A stretch of 64,000 bases of DNA, taken from positions 62,001-126,000 of the forward strand of contig JAKSJO010000002.1 in NCBI GenBank assembly GCA_024398125.1, read 5' to 3'. Positions 17,378 to 26,551 of this stretch are shown piece by piece. The translations under genes were made by a program, and so were the position numbers. This DNA comes from Bacteroidales bacterium (GTDB lineage: Bacteria > Bacteroidota > Bacteroidia > Bacteroidales > UBA932). How positions within the stretch are numbered: position 1 is the stretch's first letter; each line of letters begins with the position of its first letter. The notes below the pieces were generated by a model. The model had not been told where the DNA came from and ran no database searches. It was given only the letters and a program-made list of their open reading frames with translations.

Positions 17378-19516
17378 ATGAAAGAAATCTACACCAAGTA
17401 CATAGCCTCCGTCCTCAATGTCAGAGACTGGCAGGTGGAGAACTGTGCGCTGATGTTCGAAGAGGGCAACACCATCCCTTTCATCAGCCGTTACCGCAAG
17501 GAAAAGACTGGCGGCCTTGATGACGCCTCGGTAGCCGAGATCAAACACTGGGTGGACATGTTCGCCGAGATGGAAAAGCGCAAGGCGACAGTGCTTCAGA
17601 ACATCGAGGGGCAGGGCAAGCTCACCGACGAGCTGCGCAGCACGGTCGAGAATTGCGTCTCTGCCACTGAGCTTGAGGATTTATACCTTCCATACCGTCC
17701 AAAGCGCCGTACGCGCGCTACAGCGGCCCGCGAGGCTGGTTTGGAGCCGCTTGCGGACAGTCTCATGAACACCAAGGTTCCGGATCCCGAGCGCGAGGCA
17801 GGGAAGTACGTCGGTGAAAAGGTCTTGGACGTAGAGGCTGCGCTTGCTGGAGCGAGGGACATCATAGCCGAGCGTATCAGCGAGTCGGCTCCGGTCAGGG
17901 AAACCCTGCGCGGCATGTTCCGCAGCCGCCGATTCGTTTCGCGCCAGACCCGTCAGGCAAAGGATAATCCCGAGGCATCACGCTACCGGACATATTTCGA
18001 CTTCTCGATGCCTGTAAAAAATATCCCTTCGCACAACATGCTGGGCATGCTCAGGGCCGAGAATGAAGGCTTCGTGAGCATATCGGTCGACGCGCTTCCG
18101 GAGAAATGCACGAACAAACTCTATTACGACTGGTGTCAGGACCATGGCTACCCGCCTGCACGCCAGGCTGACCAGATCCGCAGCTCGATGGACGATGCAT
18201 ACAAGCGCCTGCTCGAGCCGTCCATTCTCAATGAGATTGTAAAGGAGGCGAAGCAGAAGGCGGACGAAGACTCAGTGAAGGTGTTTGAGGAAAACCTGCG
18301 CCAGCTGCTGCTGTCCGCTCCGCTTGGTCAGAAACGCATAATGGCCGTCGATCCTGGATTCAGGAATGGCTGCAAGATCGCCTGCCTGGATGCCCAGGGT
18401 CAGCTGCTTCATCATGAGATAATCTTCCCGCATCCGCCGCAGAACCAGAAGGTGAAGGCGATGATGTCGGTAGGGGAGATGATAGAGAAATACGGAATCG
18501 AGGCCATCGCCATCGGCAATGGAACGGCAAGCCGCGAGACCGAGGAATTCTTCAAGAAGGTCCATCTCCCGGAGGGCTGCCGCGCATGGGTGGTCAGCGA
18601 GGATGGCGCTTCGATCTATTCGGCCTCAGAGGTCGCCAGAAAGGAATTTCCGGACGAGGACGTGACCGTACGCGGAGCTGTGTCCATTGGCCGCCGTCTC
18701 ATGGATCCGCTTTCCGAACTCGTGAAGATCGATCCGAAGTCGCTTGGTGTCGGCCAGTATCAGCATGACGTCGACCAGAACCTCCTCAAGGAAAAACTGG
18801 ACAACACAGTCGAATTCTGTGTGAACAGTGTCGGCGTCGACCTGAACACAGCCAGTCCTTATCTGTTGAGCTATGTCGCCGGCATCGGCCCTGCTCTGGC
18901 GGAGAATATCGTGAAGTATCGCTCGGAGAACGGTGTGTTCGCGTCGCGTGCCGAGCTGAAGAAGGTTCCGAGACTTGGTGCCAAGGCTTTCGAGCAGTGC
19001 GCGGGCTTCCTTCGTATCCGTGACGGCCGCAATCCTCTGGACAATTCAGCAGTTCATCCCGAGGCCTATCATATTGTGGACCGCATGGCTGCTTCGCTCG
19101 GTGTCAAGACTGATGCGCTTGTCGGCAATGCTGAACTGTGCGCAAAGCTCAATGCTGCAGATTTCGTCGAGGATTCCTTCGGTCTTCCGACCATCAACGA
19201 TATCCTTAAGGAGCTTGTGAAGCCAGGACGCGACCCGCGCGAGGCGGCCCAGGAGTTCGAGTTCTCGTCAGATGTCCATACTCTCGAGGATCTGTTTCCG
19301 GGAATGGAGCTGCCGGGCATCGTGACCAACATCACCAATTTCGGCGCATTCGTGGATATCGGTCTTCATGAAAACGGCCTTATCCACGTTTCCCAGATGG
19401 GCGTACGCGGCCTTGCAGACCCGACCAAGGTCCTCAAGCTTCACCAGCAGATACGCGTCAGCGTTCTTCAGGTCGACCTTGACCGAAAGAGGATTTCTTT
19501 GCGTCTTGTGAAATAG
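17378..19516 (+). CDS. tex: Tex-family S1 RNA-binding transcription accessory protein
   Basis: A 712-residue protein with the standard Tex order: N-terminal helical region, YqgF-like RNase H fold (about 320-440, IMAVDPGFRNGCKIA and AIGNGTASRETE), helix-hairpin-helix region (about 485-560, NTASPYLLSYVAGIGPALAENIV), and C-terminal S1 domain (about 640-710, PGIVTNITNFGAFVDIGLHENGL is split across this region). Tex binds nucleic acid and influences transcription; the exact role varies. It converges with the GT2 gene across a shared terminator. Confidence 0.93.
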   Translation: MKEIYTKYIASVLNVRDWQVENCALMFEEGNTIPFISRYRKEKTGGLDDASVAEIKHWVDMFAEMEKRKATVLQNIEGQGKLTDELRSTVENCVSATELEDLYLPYRPKRRTRATAAREAGLEPLADSLMNTKVPDPEREAGKYVGEKVLDVEAALAGARDIIAERISESAPVRETLRGMFRSRRFVSRQTRQAKDNPEASRYRTYFDFSMPVKNIPSHNMLGMLRAENEGFVSISVDALPEKCTNKLYYDWCQDHGYPPARQADQIRSSMDDAYKRLLEPSILNEIVKEAKQKADEDSVKVFEENLRQLLLSAPLGQKRIMAVDPGFRNGCKIACLDAQGQLLHHEIIFPHPPQNQKVKAMMSVGEMIEKYGIEAIAIGNGTASRETEEFFKKVHLPEGCRAWVVSEDGASIYSASEVARKEFPDEDVTVRGAVSIGRRLMDPLSELVKIDPKSLGVGQYQHDVDQNLLKEKLDNTVEFCVNSVGVDLNTASPYLLSYVAGIGPALAENIVKYRSENGVFASRAELKKVPRLGAKAFEQCAGFLRIRDGRNPLDNSAVHPEAYHIVDRMAASLGVKTDALVGNAELCAKLNAADFVEDSFGLPTINDILKELVKPGRDPREAAQEFEFSSDVHTLEDLFPGMELPGIVTNITNFGAFVDIGLHENGLIHVSQMGVRGLADPTKVLKLHQQIRVSVLQVDLDRKRISLRLVK

Positions 19517-19519
19517 TTT

Positions 19520-19549
19520 AAAACGGCCCGTCGATTGACGAGCCGTTTT
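19520..19549. terminator. Bidirectional terminator between tex and the GT2 gene
   Basis: AAAACGGC (19520-19527) pairs with GCCGTTTT (19542-19549) and an inner CGTC/GACG stem encloses GATT. T-runs on both strands allow it to serve both convergent genes. Confidence 0.82.
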
Positions 19550-19551
19550 TC

Positions 19552-20277
19552 TTATGCCTTTGCTTTGAGTTTTCGGAAGCGGAGTGCGATGACGCCCCAG
19601 AAGGCTTCGCCGAAGATACCGCTGGACATCTTTGATGTGCCGAGCTTGCGGTTGACGAAGATGACAGGAACCTCCTTGATCTTGAATCCGAGCTTGTATG
19701 TCGTGTACTTCATCTCGATCTGGAAACCGTAGCCCTTCATCTTGACTGCGTCCAGGTCTATTGTCTCGAGGACCTTGCGGCTGTAGCACTTGAAGCCGGC
19801 GGTGGTGTCGTAGATCTTGATGCCGAGGACTGTGCGGACGTATGCCGATGCGTAGTAGGACATAACGATGCGGCCGATCGGCCAGTTGATGACGCTAACG
19901 CCGTCGCAGTAGCGTGAGCCGATGCTGAGATCCGCGCCACCCTCTGCGCATGCTGCGTGAAGGCGGGGGAGGTCGTCAGGGTCGTGCGAGAAGTCGGCGT
20001 CCATCTCGAAAACATAGTCATAGCCACGCTCGAGAGCCCATTTGAAGCCGGCGATATAGGCTGTTCCGAGTCCGAGCTTGCCGCTGCGCTCGATGAGATG
20101 CAGCCTCTCGGGGAATTCCTTGATGAGCTCCTTCACGATTGCGGCCGTGCCGTCAGGCGATCCGTCGTCGATCACAAGTATCTCATAGCCGCCCTCAAGA
20201 CCGAACACCCTTCGGGTGATCGCCTCGATATTCTCCTTCTCGTTATATGTCGGGATGATTACTATCTTTCTGTCCAT
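19552..20277 (-). CDS. Polyprenol-phosphate mannose synthase-like glycosyltransferase (GT2)
   Basis: A 241-residue soluble GT-A enzyme. The start at 20277 is preferred because MDRKIVIIPTYNE is the canonical N-terminus; the longer ORF adds 15 weak residues. Motifs are VIDDGSPDGT (nucleotide binding) and DADFSHDP (metal-binding DxD), and the ending is typical of bacterial Dpm1 homologues without TM anchors. It probably transfers mannose or a related sugar from GDP-sugar to undecaprenyl or polyprenyl phosphate. It lies downstream of the fimbrillin operon on the same strand but has its own promoter. Confidence 0.88.
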   Translation of the reverse strand: MDRKIVIIPTYNEKENIEAITRRVFGLEGGYEILVIDDGSPDGTAAIVKELIKEFPERLHLIERSGKLGLGTAYIAGFKWALERGYDYVFEMDADFSHDPDDLPRLHAACAEGGADLSIGSRYCDGVSVINWPIGRIVMSYYASAYVRTVLGIKIYDTTAGFKCYSRKVLETIDLDAVKMKGYGFQIEMKYTTYKLGFKIKEVPVIFVNRKLGTSKMSSGIFGEAFWGVIALRFRKLKAKA

Positions 20278-20310
20278 CACAATCAGTTTAGTCATTCCAT
20301 TCCTTATTTG

Positions 20311-20318
20311 CAAAAGTA
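20311..20318 (-). promoter_or_regulatory. Probable -7 box for the GT2 gene
   Basis: Minus-strand TACTTTTG matches TAnnTTTG, 34 bases before the chosen ATG at 20277, in the 87-base gap after the fimbrillin operon. The -33 element is unclear. Confidence 0.5.
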
Positions 20319-20364
20319 GCAAATACTTTGGCGAAAACGAGTCGTTGTGTCTGATAATATCCTG

Positions 20365-23079
20365 TTAGTCTGCGTAGACACAGCGGACGCGGTGTACTTC
20401 GTCACGGGAGCAGTTGCCTTCGTCGAATATATGATTCTCCTCTGCCGGTATGAAAGATGAATCAAATACCTCGTTTCTGGTGGTACTTCCAAACACATAC
20501 CATACTACCTCAAGACTATGTGTAAATGCAGTGGTACCCCAAATGTACTCATTCCCGTTTACGTTTGTAGCGCTTGTGACGTTTTCTCGGATATCACCAT
20601 TTATCTTCGTTTTCGTCGCTCTTGCCCTTTGGACATTATCCTCATAGTAGGACCCAGACGCAGTCGCAAAACCTTGAGTTGTATTTAAAGCGGACTTGTA
20701 ACTTCCGCTAAAGGTAACGGAATATTTTTTGTAAGACGGTTGAGATGACCAATACAATTTATCTTGGAAGACCTCAAATTCGCCATATCCCCCCGTTGTA
20801 ATATCCTCAATTTCATCAATTGCCGGTAAATACCATTTAACTTCACTAATCGTACCGTTGGAATTACGCTTATTTTTATTAAGGCAGTACTCAATGGCAC
20901 TTTCAGGTTGTTTATTCGTTGGTAAACTGGCAATATCAATTGCAGTACTTGAAATTTTTTTCGTAAAATCGAGTCCTTTCCTGTCATAGGATGTCAATTC
21001 AGATCCATTTTGAATAGTATTGACATCTCTAGGAAGATAGAAATCGTATTTCTTTGAATTTTTCAGTTGGTTTTTTACCTCTGTATTCCACTTGTTTCTA
21101 ACATTTGTCTCAACAGTTCCAGAGACGATACCTTGAGCGTCAATGGAAATATCACCCATGGCCACAGCTCCATTCGTATCCGAAATAGAGTCCCCCATTA
21201 ATCCCCACTTCATGCCGTCGGTGGTGTTGCCGTAGTCTTCCTTTGTGTCGAAATTGTAGAGGTACTCCTCATAGTATTCGATCAGATAGTCATGACCGTT
21301 GTTTGAGACAGGGAAAAGGTTATTCTGGCGGAAAATATACTCCTCTGTCACCGTCGGCTCGCCTGCACCATTGTTGTATGTATCGGCGTCTTTATAGTAT
21401 TCGCAGGTCATGGTGGCATAGCGATAACCCTTCGTCTTTGCAGGATTCTCATCTATATACACCCAGATTGTATGTGCATCATAGCCATCAAGCCTGGCAA
21501 TATTATGGTCAGAGGTTTCATTCCTACGGATTACAAGGCTCTTTGTTCCACTGAGGGAAGAAAGCAAATCAGTCGTAAAATATTTTCTTTTTCCATAGGC
21601 TACATCTGTATTGGGCACCACACAGTATAAGCCTGCATTATCATCGATTGTTGTGGCAGATGGACTCTCGATAGCAATCCAATTACAATCATTTGGAATG
21701 GTAACCACAGCCACGGCTTTGCTGCCCGCAGCCTTGTTGAAGTCAATACGGATAGGACGTATCTCCCAATGGCTGTCGAGCAGTGTCTCACGCTGGAGAC
21801 CGAACGAGAAGTCATCTTCCTCAACAAATACTCGGTGGTCGTATGTAACCCAGTCACCGTGAGAATTTACGCTGTTCTTCACACCCTTGATGGTGATATT
21901 ATTATTGTACTGATGATTTCTCAGAATATAGAAATCATCGATAGGATTCGCACCAAGGTAGATTGTATATGTCACATCATGGGACTTGGTGTTATGGTCT
22001 ACGTAGCTTCCCTTGATATCAACATACATTGCTTTCCGGTCACCTGGAGCCGGATGGGTTGGTGAATTGTCTTGGACAAGCGTAGGCTTGAGATACTGCC
22101 TGTAATCACGATACTGATAGTATTTGCCTTCTACACCGGATGAATTCTTCTCATAGTCCTGGGGATTATAATCCTCTGAAGTCCATGGATAATCAGCCTT
22201 CAATCCAGGATTGATCTTATGCTCCGGTACGTAGAAGATAAATGTCATCGGTTTGGTGGCATCTTCTGAGACTACCGAAGTAGAGGCTGATGTCTTGATT
22301 GGTGAATTCAAAACAGCAGCATTGGCATAACGTGTCTCAGCATTGACATCAGGCTCTCCAAGCTCAAGCTTGGTAGGTACATTGAAAACCTGCCAGCTGG
22401 TTAGCGTGAAGCTTTGTTTTTCACCTGTGACAGCAGATGCAGACTGAAGAGGATTCACCCTGATGTTGAATACAACCTTGGCGAAAAGACATTCCAGGCT
22501 GATGTTGAGGACACGTCCCTTGAGTGGGTCGTTTTGTCCAAGCTCTACAGGTTCCAGATTCAAATTATAGTTTCCATTGTCATTGTAGAATCCAGACATA
22601 GGAAGACCGGGGGAGTTCTTAGCCCTGAGGTCATCTGCCGTCAATATCTTGGCTATTTCGAACACGTATGAGTTAATGTGATCCAATTCAGTCACGCTGG
22701 AAGTATTCAGAAGAGCATTGTTCCAAAGATCCTTGACATTGGCCACAATCATCATCTTGCATGCTGTCAGGTCAGCACCTGGATTGTTCTCCCTCAAGCT
22801 GGGCCTATCAAGCACGAATACGGGCTTGTCACCCTCCTCAGCCTTTCGATAAATGATATTGTCGTCTTTGTCCAGCACGAAAAATATCATGTTAGAGACC
22901 TCGGCCTCCAGCTCGTCCTTGGCGCCTTTGGTGTCAACATTTACATTGTCAAACGCAATGGGGGTACCGATGATCTTGACAAGATCGCCTTTTGAGTCTT
23001 GGCCTCGGAGCAGTTCATTTTCCTTCTGACAGGATGCAAACGCCACCAATGCGAATATGCAGAATAGCAATTTCTTCAT
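20365..23079 (-). CDS. Large fimbrillin-like lipoprotein with DUF4906/FISUMP-like C-terminus
   Basis: A 904-residue surface lipoprotein (lipobox FASC, Cys17). Residues about 30-430 resemble the Mfa/FimA fimbrillin fold, including the typical DFYILRNHQYNNNITIKGV segment near 400. The C-terminal third carries the pattern WYLPAIDEIE ... YWSSQ ... RARATK ... VRCVY, which recurs in Bacteroidales DUF4906 or Fibrobacter major paralogous-domain proteins. It is the last gene of the four-gene operon, 3 bases after its neighbour. Its size suggests a tip or accessory pilin of a type V pilus rather than the shaft subunit; that is inference. Confidence 0.75.
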   Translation of the reverse strand: MKKLLFCIFALVAFASCQKENELLRGQDSKGDLVKIIGTPIAFDNVNVDTKGAKDELEAEVSNMIFFVLDKDDNIIYRKAEEGDKPVFVLDRPSLRENNPGADLTACKMMIVANVKDLWNNALLNTSSVTELDHINSYVFEIAKILTADDLRAKNSPGLPMSGFYNDNGNYNLNLEPVELGQNDPLKGRVLNISLECLFAKVVFNIRVNPLQSASAVTGEKQSFTLTSWQVFNVPTKLELGEPDVNAETRYANAAVLNSPIKTSASTSVVSEDATKPMTFIFYVPEHKINPGLKADYPWTSEDYNPQDYEKNSSGVEGKYYQYRDYRQYLKPTLVQDNSPTHPAPGDRKAMYVDIKGSYVDHNTKSHDVTYTIYLGANPIDDFYILRNHQYNNNITIKGVKNSVNSHGDWVTYDHRVFVEEDDFSFGLQRETLLDSHWEIRPIRIDFNKAAGSKAVAVVTIPNDCNWIAIESPSATTIDDNAGLYCVVPNTDVAYGKRKYFTTDLLSSLSGTKSLVIRRNETSDHNIARLDGYDAHTIWVYIDENPAKTKGYRYATMTCEYYKDADTYNNGAGEPTVTEEYIFRQNNLFPVSNNGHDYLIEYYEEYLYNFDTKEDYGNTTDGMKWGLMGDSISDTNGAVAMGDISIDAQGIVSGTVETNVRNKWNTEVKNQLKNSKKYDFYLPRDVNTIQNGSELTSYDRKGLDFTKKISSTAIDIASLPTNKQPESAIEYCLNKNKRNSNGTISEVKWYLPAIDEIEDITTGGYGEFEVFQDKLYWSSQPSYKKYSVTFSGSYKSALNTTQGFATASGSYYEDNVQRARATKTKINGDIRENVTSATNVNGNEYIWGTTAFTHSLEVVWYVFGSTTRNEVFDSSFIPAEENHIFDEGNCSRDEVHRVRCVYAD

Positions 23080-23082
23080 AAC

Positions 23083-24234
23083 CTACTGAAAAATGATTTC
23101 CTGGTTCACATCTATCCATTCATCGTTCTGGATGATGGCGATGCTGATTACACCATTTGTGAAGTTTATCATCAATGAGTACCTCTTGCCCGGCTCAAAG
23201 CTCTTTTCGGAAGAAAATCTAAGACTTGAGTCGTAATTAGGGTCGCTTTCCAAACCCGTTCTAAGCTTGCCTGACTTATCAATGAATGAAATATAGCCTT
23301 CGAATCTGTCCATCCTGTCAAACTCCTGGGGTACGATGAAGATGTTCTTGTCCTCGTTGATAATTACAGGCAGCACTGTCTTTCCATCCTTGGCCGGTAC
23401 CGTCTTGGTTTCAGCCGCTCCCTGAATTACGAATTGGCGAGTTGATTTGCCAAAACTGTCGGTGTCAATGCTGGGATATATGGATACCAACGGATCCGGC
23501 TGCTCCAAAGAAAAGTCCATACCATCATAAGTTGGAGTAGTAAAGTACACCTTAAGGTTCTTGATGGTCTCATCCTGACCGCCTTCACTCTTATCATCGA
23601 AGTTTCTTGCTTCCACGGTAAGGCAGCTCATCACATGGTCGAACTGGAATCTTACAGTGCCGGACTGGACTGAACTGGTAATATCCTTGACGCTGGCATG
23701 CATGACATCGCACATGGACGAGATGTCCGTGAAACCGTCTCCACCGGGAGATGGGGCTGTGTATGTGGCCCATGGAGCATTGGCTGTGTTTGCATCTGTC
23801 ATCATGGTTATAACTCCATCATCTACCTTGGGATACACTGCGAAAAAGGCATACTTGCTGTCCGATGCCCATGCAACAGGATTGCTGCTTCCAAATCCAT
23901 TGGAACGGGTCCTGTCATACTGCCACATTCCGGCATTGTACTTTACGAGGGTTGGAAACATGAACGAATTGTCCACTCCATTCTCAGGCTTGCCGGTACT
24001 GCGGAAAACATTCCAATCAGATGTCTTGGAGTATTTGTATGCAATGACGTCGAAATCCAAGCCATCCATAACCTCCACAAGATTGGACTTGGTGGGAGTG
24101 CCACAGCTGAATGAGATGTAGCCATCCTTGCCAAGTTCCACTATATCCTCTGGCATTTCACCACAGGATCCAAGGCACAGCAGAGAAAGTAGGAGTGCCT
24201 TGGGAATATTTCTTATGATGAATTTTCTTTTCAT
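23083..24234 (-). CDS. Fimbrillin-family lipoprotein (third gene of operon)
   Basis: A 383-residue lipoprotein (lipobox CLGSC) of the Mfa-like fimbrillin type. A characteristic early segment TPTKSNLVEVMDGLDFDVIAY is split across residues 45-66, the central part ends a conserved VRFQFDHVMSCLTVEA-type strand, and the C-terminal YSLMINF precedes the donor-strand-like end. Such proteins are exported, lipid-modified, cleaved by an Arg/Lys-gingipain-like or other protease, and polymerise by strand exchange. It lies 4 bases after the second gene and 3 bases before the 904-residue gene. Confidence 0.75.
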   Translation of the reverse strand: MKRKFIIRNIPKALLLSLLCLGSCGEMPEDIVELGKDGYISFSCGTPTKSNLVEVMDGLDFDVIAYKYSKTSDWNVFRSTGKPENGVDNSFMFPTLVKYNAGMWQYDRTRSNGFGSSNPVAWASDSKYAFFAVYPKVDDGVITMMTDANTANAPWATYTAPSPGGDGFTDISSMCDVMHASVKDITSSVQSGTVRFQFDHVMSCLTVEARNFDDKSEGGQDETIKNLKVYFTTPTYDGMDFSLEQPDPLVSIYPSIDTDSFGKSTRQFVIQGAAETKTVPAKDGKTVLPVIINEDKNIFIVPQEFDRMDRFEGYISFIDKSGKLRTGLESDPNYDSSLRFSSEKSFEPGKRYSLMINFTNGVISIAIIQNDEWIDVNQEIIFQ

Positions 24235-24238
24235 AGTA

Positions 24239-25225
24239 TTATTTGATAACTATGGCGCCACTGGTCTGAGTGGAGCCCCAAGAGGTTACCTCAGGTTTTC
24301 CAAAGATGATGTTCGTATTCTCATCAATCGTGATGCGGTAAATGATTCTCTTCCCCGCAAGCCACTCACCACCATGCTGTCCATACTGTGGCAATGTAGC
24401 AGGAATCGCTTTCCTCTCCCTCTCATGCGTTGTATTGTTTTCTATCATCACGGACACTACCAGTCGAGTGGTCGAAGATGATTCGTTGACCTTCTGCGGA
24501 ATGACGATGAAACCATCTTCCGGTATGGTCTTGAATGAACCGCCAGACTGTTCCAACTCCACGGAAACACTTCCTGAGGACAGATCCACCATGGATGAGG
24601 TTAAATCCCAGGAGTCAGTCCAGGAACTTCCATCTGGACTTTCCATAGTAAGAGTGCCAACATTACGGACATCCTCCAAAGAAATGTCTGTCACTGTAAT
24701 GCTTTTTCCTGGAGCGTTCATATCCAGTTCAAACCTGATGTTTGAGAGAAGATGGCGGAAGTCGAACGTTACACTGCCAGAGGATGCGGATACCGGATTT
24801 GCAAACAGCAAATCTTTCTGTTCAGAATAATTCGCTGCCTGGGTAAATGTACTCATCTTTACCTTGGTCTCAAGATCTCCATCAAGCGAAAGACCGAGGT
24901 TTCCTGGCCAAACAGAAGCGAAACGAATGGTCTGTCCTGGAATCCAGTAACGAGTTGGAGAATAAGTCCAGCCACTGCCGGTACTTGTAACAGTCTGGTC
25001 ATCGAATAGGATGATAAGGTCGGATGAACTTCCTTCATACACGCCGCGCACTGTCATCCTGCTGTTGTTTGACTTGATATCATCCGCCGTGGCCAATGAT
25101 TTTGTCTCAACCACATCGAAGCGGATCGGCTGGCCCTCCATCTCCTGCCCATGCTTGTCGCATGACATGACCAGAACCGATGCGAGCATAATCGCCAAAA
25201 CAAAGTTTCTCATATTATTCATCAT
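24239..25225 (-). CDS. Fimbrillin-family lipoprotein (second gene of operon)
   Basis: A 328-residue lipoprotein with lipobox LVMSC. The order GQPIRFDVVETKS near 30, VTFDFRHLLSNIRFEL near 155 and GKRIIYRITID near 295 is that of Mfa-like (PF13149-type) fimbrillins. It overlaps the first gene by 4 bases (25222-25225), so the two are translationally coupled. Whether it is shaft, anchor or adhesin cannot be read. Confidence 0.75.
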   Translation of the reverse strand: MMNNMRNFVLAIMLASVLVMSCDKHGQEMEGQPIRFDVVETKSLATADDIKSNNSRMTVRGVYEGSSSDLIILFDDQTVTSTGSGWTYSPTRYWIPGQTIRFASVWPGNLGLSLDGDLETKVKMSTFTQAANYSEQKDLLFANPVSASSGSVTFDFRHLLSNIRFELDMNAPGKSITVTDISLEDVRNVGTLTMESPDGSSWTDSWDLTSSMVDLSSGSVSVELEQSGGSFKTIPEDGFIVIPQKVNESSSTTRLVVSVMIENNTTHERERKAIPATLPQYGQHGGEWLAGKRIIYRITIDENTNIIFGKPEVTSWGSTQTSGAIVIK

Positions 25226-26268
25226 TGGTTAGGAGTCAACGTAATCTTATCCTCGTCAGTGATATTTCCGTCATTGTTATAATCCATATCGCCCCAGTCG
25301 TTCAAAGTGACGTTGATGTCGAACCCAATCGGATCTGTAGGTGCATTGTTGACTGACAACCGATATTTGTAGTAGTAGGACGCTTTCCATTCCTTATGGT
25401 CGGTCGACGAGCCCGTCCAAGAATTGGAGAAGATGACACGTACCGCATAGGCATCCTTGCCGTCCGGCTGCAATGTTAATTCCAGACCTGTCACGCCTTC
25501 CACTATTTTCTGAGGCACTACATAGAAATTGATGCCGGTTGCCGATGGTCCCAAAGATTCTTCCACTCTTTGGACCGGTCTTGAATCCACGAGCTCGGCA
25601 TCCCAAATAAAACGGGTGTCTATGGAGCCGGCATCGCCATGCATGTCAAATGCTCCCTCTGTCTTGAGGCCGATGGCCGCCACTTTTGTCAACGTGACAC
25701 CAGAAGGAACGCTAAACTCAAACTGAAGGCTGGTTAGTGGATGATAGAACGTAAGGTCAATCTCATCCCCGCTTCCCTCATCCCAAGTCTTCGAGGCATA
25801 GCACATCACGATATCGCGTCGCTTATTTGGATCAGAGGGCATCGCATAGAGAAAACCTCGGGTTGACTCAGAGTAATCATATAACTTCATGGAAAGTCCT
25901 GAATCTTCCGCATTCCTGTCCCAACACCAAAAACGAAGCGGCACTTCATTGATCCAATACTGTTCATGCTCCATCGCCCAGTTTCCAGAGTAATTTACGC
26001 TCTCGGTAAAATACCGTCCGGCGTACTTTTGGGGAGTGTTTGATGTGTGGTCGATGTAATTCTCAGTTGCGTATGCGTCCATGACGAAACCGATGCTCTT
26101 TATGCTTTCAGTTGTGGTCACCGGGCCGCTCTTGGTGGCTCCTTCGCTTACGCCTTTAACGACTGGAACGATAGTTCCATTGCCGGTATGAATCTTTTCG
26201 CAACTTGTGAGGGATCCAAATCCGGCGAGGCTGAGAAGAATTAACGCTATGTTCTTGAATAATTTCAT
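25222..26268 (-). CDS. Fimbrillin-family lipoprotein ending in an EF-hand/dockerin-like loop (first gene of operon)
   Basis: A 348-residue lipoprotein with lipobox LTSC (SLTSCEK). The middle has the fimbrillin-type IDLTFYHPLTSLQFEFSV stretch and a VVPQKI segment. Unusually, the last residues contain DYNNDGNITDED (bases 25249-25284), which matches the 12-residue calcium loop DxNxDGxIxxxD of EF-hands and dockerins. The loop occurs once, with eight residues after it. It leads the operon behind the promoter at 26302-26309. A single loop could bind calcium to stabilise the C-terminal strand; a cohesin partner is not visible in the window. Confidence 0.75.
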   Translation of the reverse strand: MKLFKNIALILLSLAGFGSLTSCEKIHTGNGTIVPVVKGVSEGATKSGPVTTTESIKSIGFVMDAYATENYIDHTSNTPQKYAGRYFTESVNYSGNWAMEHEQYWINEVPLRFWCWDRNAEDSGLSMKLYDYSESTRGFLYAMPSDPNKRRDIVMCYASKTWDEGSGDEIDLTFYHPLTSLQFEFSVPSGVTLTKVAAIGLKTEGAFDMHGDAGSIDTRFIWDAELVDSRPVQRVEESLGPSATGINFYVVPQKIVEGVTGLELTLQPDGKDAYAVRVIFSNSWTGSSTDHKEWKASYYYKYRLSVNNAPTDPIGFDINVTLNDWGDMDYNNDGNITDEDKITLTPNQ

Positions 26269-26301
26269 TCGTGTGATACAATAATATTATTCCTTAATAT
26301 A

Positions 26302-26309
26302 CAAAAATA
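26302..26309 (-). promoter_or_regulatory. Probable -7 box of the fimbrillin operon
   Basis: Minus-strand TATTTTTG matches TAnnTTTG, 33 bases upstream of the first fimbrillin ATG. A TTTG lies 23 bases further up, slightly beyond normal spacing. No inverted repeats suggesting an invertible promoter were seen. Confidence 0.5.
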
Positions 26310-26431
26310 GTGCTTTTCAGACAGATACCCATCAAATTTTTTCCAAAAAACAAACAGAAATGACCAAACCACCGGACGTAAAAATAACAAAAAAGACGTT
26401 TTTGAAGAATCTGTTACGAATTCATGGCATT

Positions 26432-26450
26432 ATTCACTATATTTGTGAAT
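26432..26450 (+). promoter_or_regulatory. Probable promoter of the glycan locus, -7 box inside a small dyad
   Basis: TATATTTG (26438-26445) is a full -7 match about 107 bases before wzm. It is flanked by ATTCAC (26432-26437) and GTGAAT (26445-26450), a perfect 6-bp dyad sharing the last base of the box. That looks like an operator. A well-spaced -33 TTTG is missing, which would be consistent with an activator-dependent promoter. Confidence 0.5.
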
Positions 26451-26512
26451 GGGCGTTATTGCGCGCCCACGCTTCTTGCCCCTTTTTCTTGCAGGGGCAA
26501 CGGCGAAGCCGT
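26451..26512 (+). promoter_or_regulatory. Structured leader: three consecutive hairpins before wzm
   Basis: GGGCG/CGCCC (26451-26468), TTGCCCC/GGGGCAA (26476-26500) and ACGGC/GCCGT with a GAA loop (26500-26512) follow each other in the untranslated leader. No UpxY/NusG-like antiterminator gene precedes wzm, unlike many Bacteroides capsule operons. The rest of 26269-26551 holds no supported gene. Confidence 0.5.
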
Positions 26513-26551
26513 GCTCGAAGATTAGAAATCAGAACAATCCATAATATTTAG

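Noticed and set aside
26269..26551. Invertible (phase-variable) promoter before the glycan operon
   Set aside because: I found no pair of inverted repeats flanking a promoter segment, and no recombinase gene nearby.
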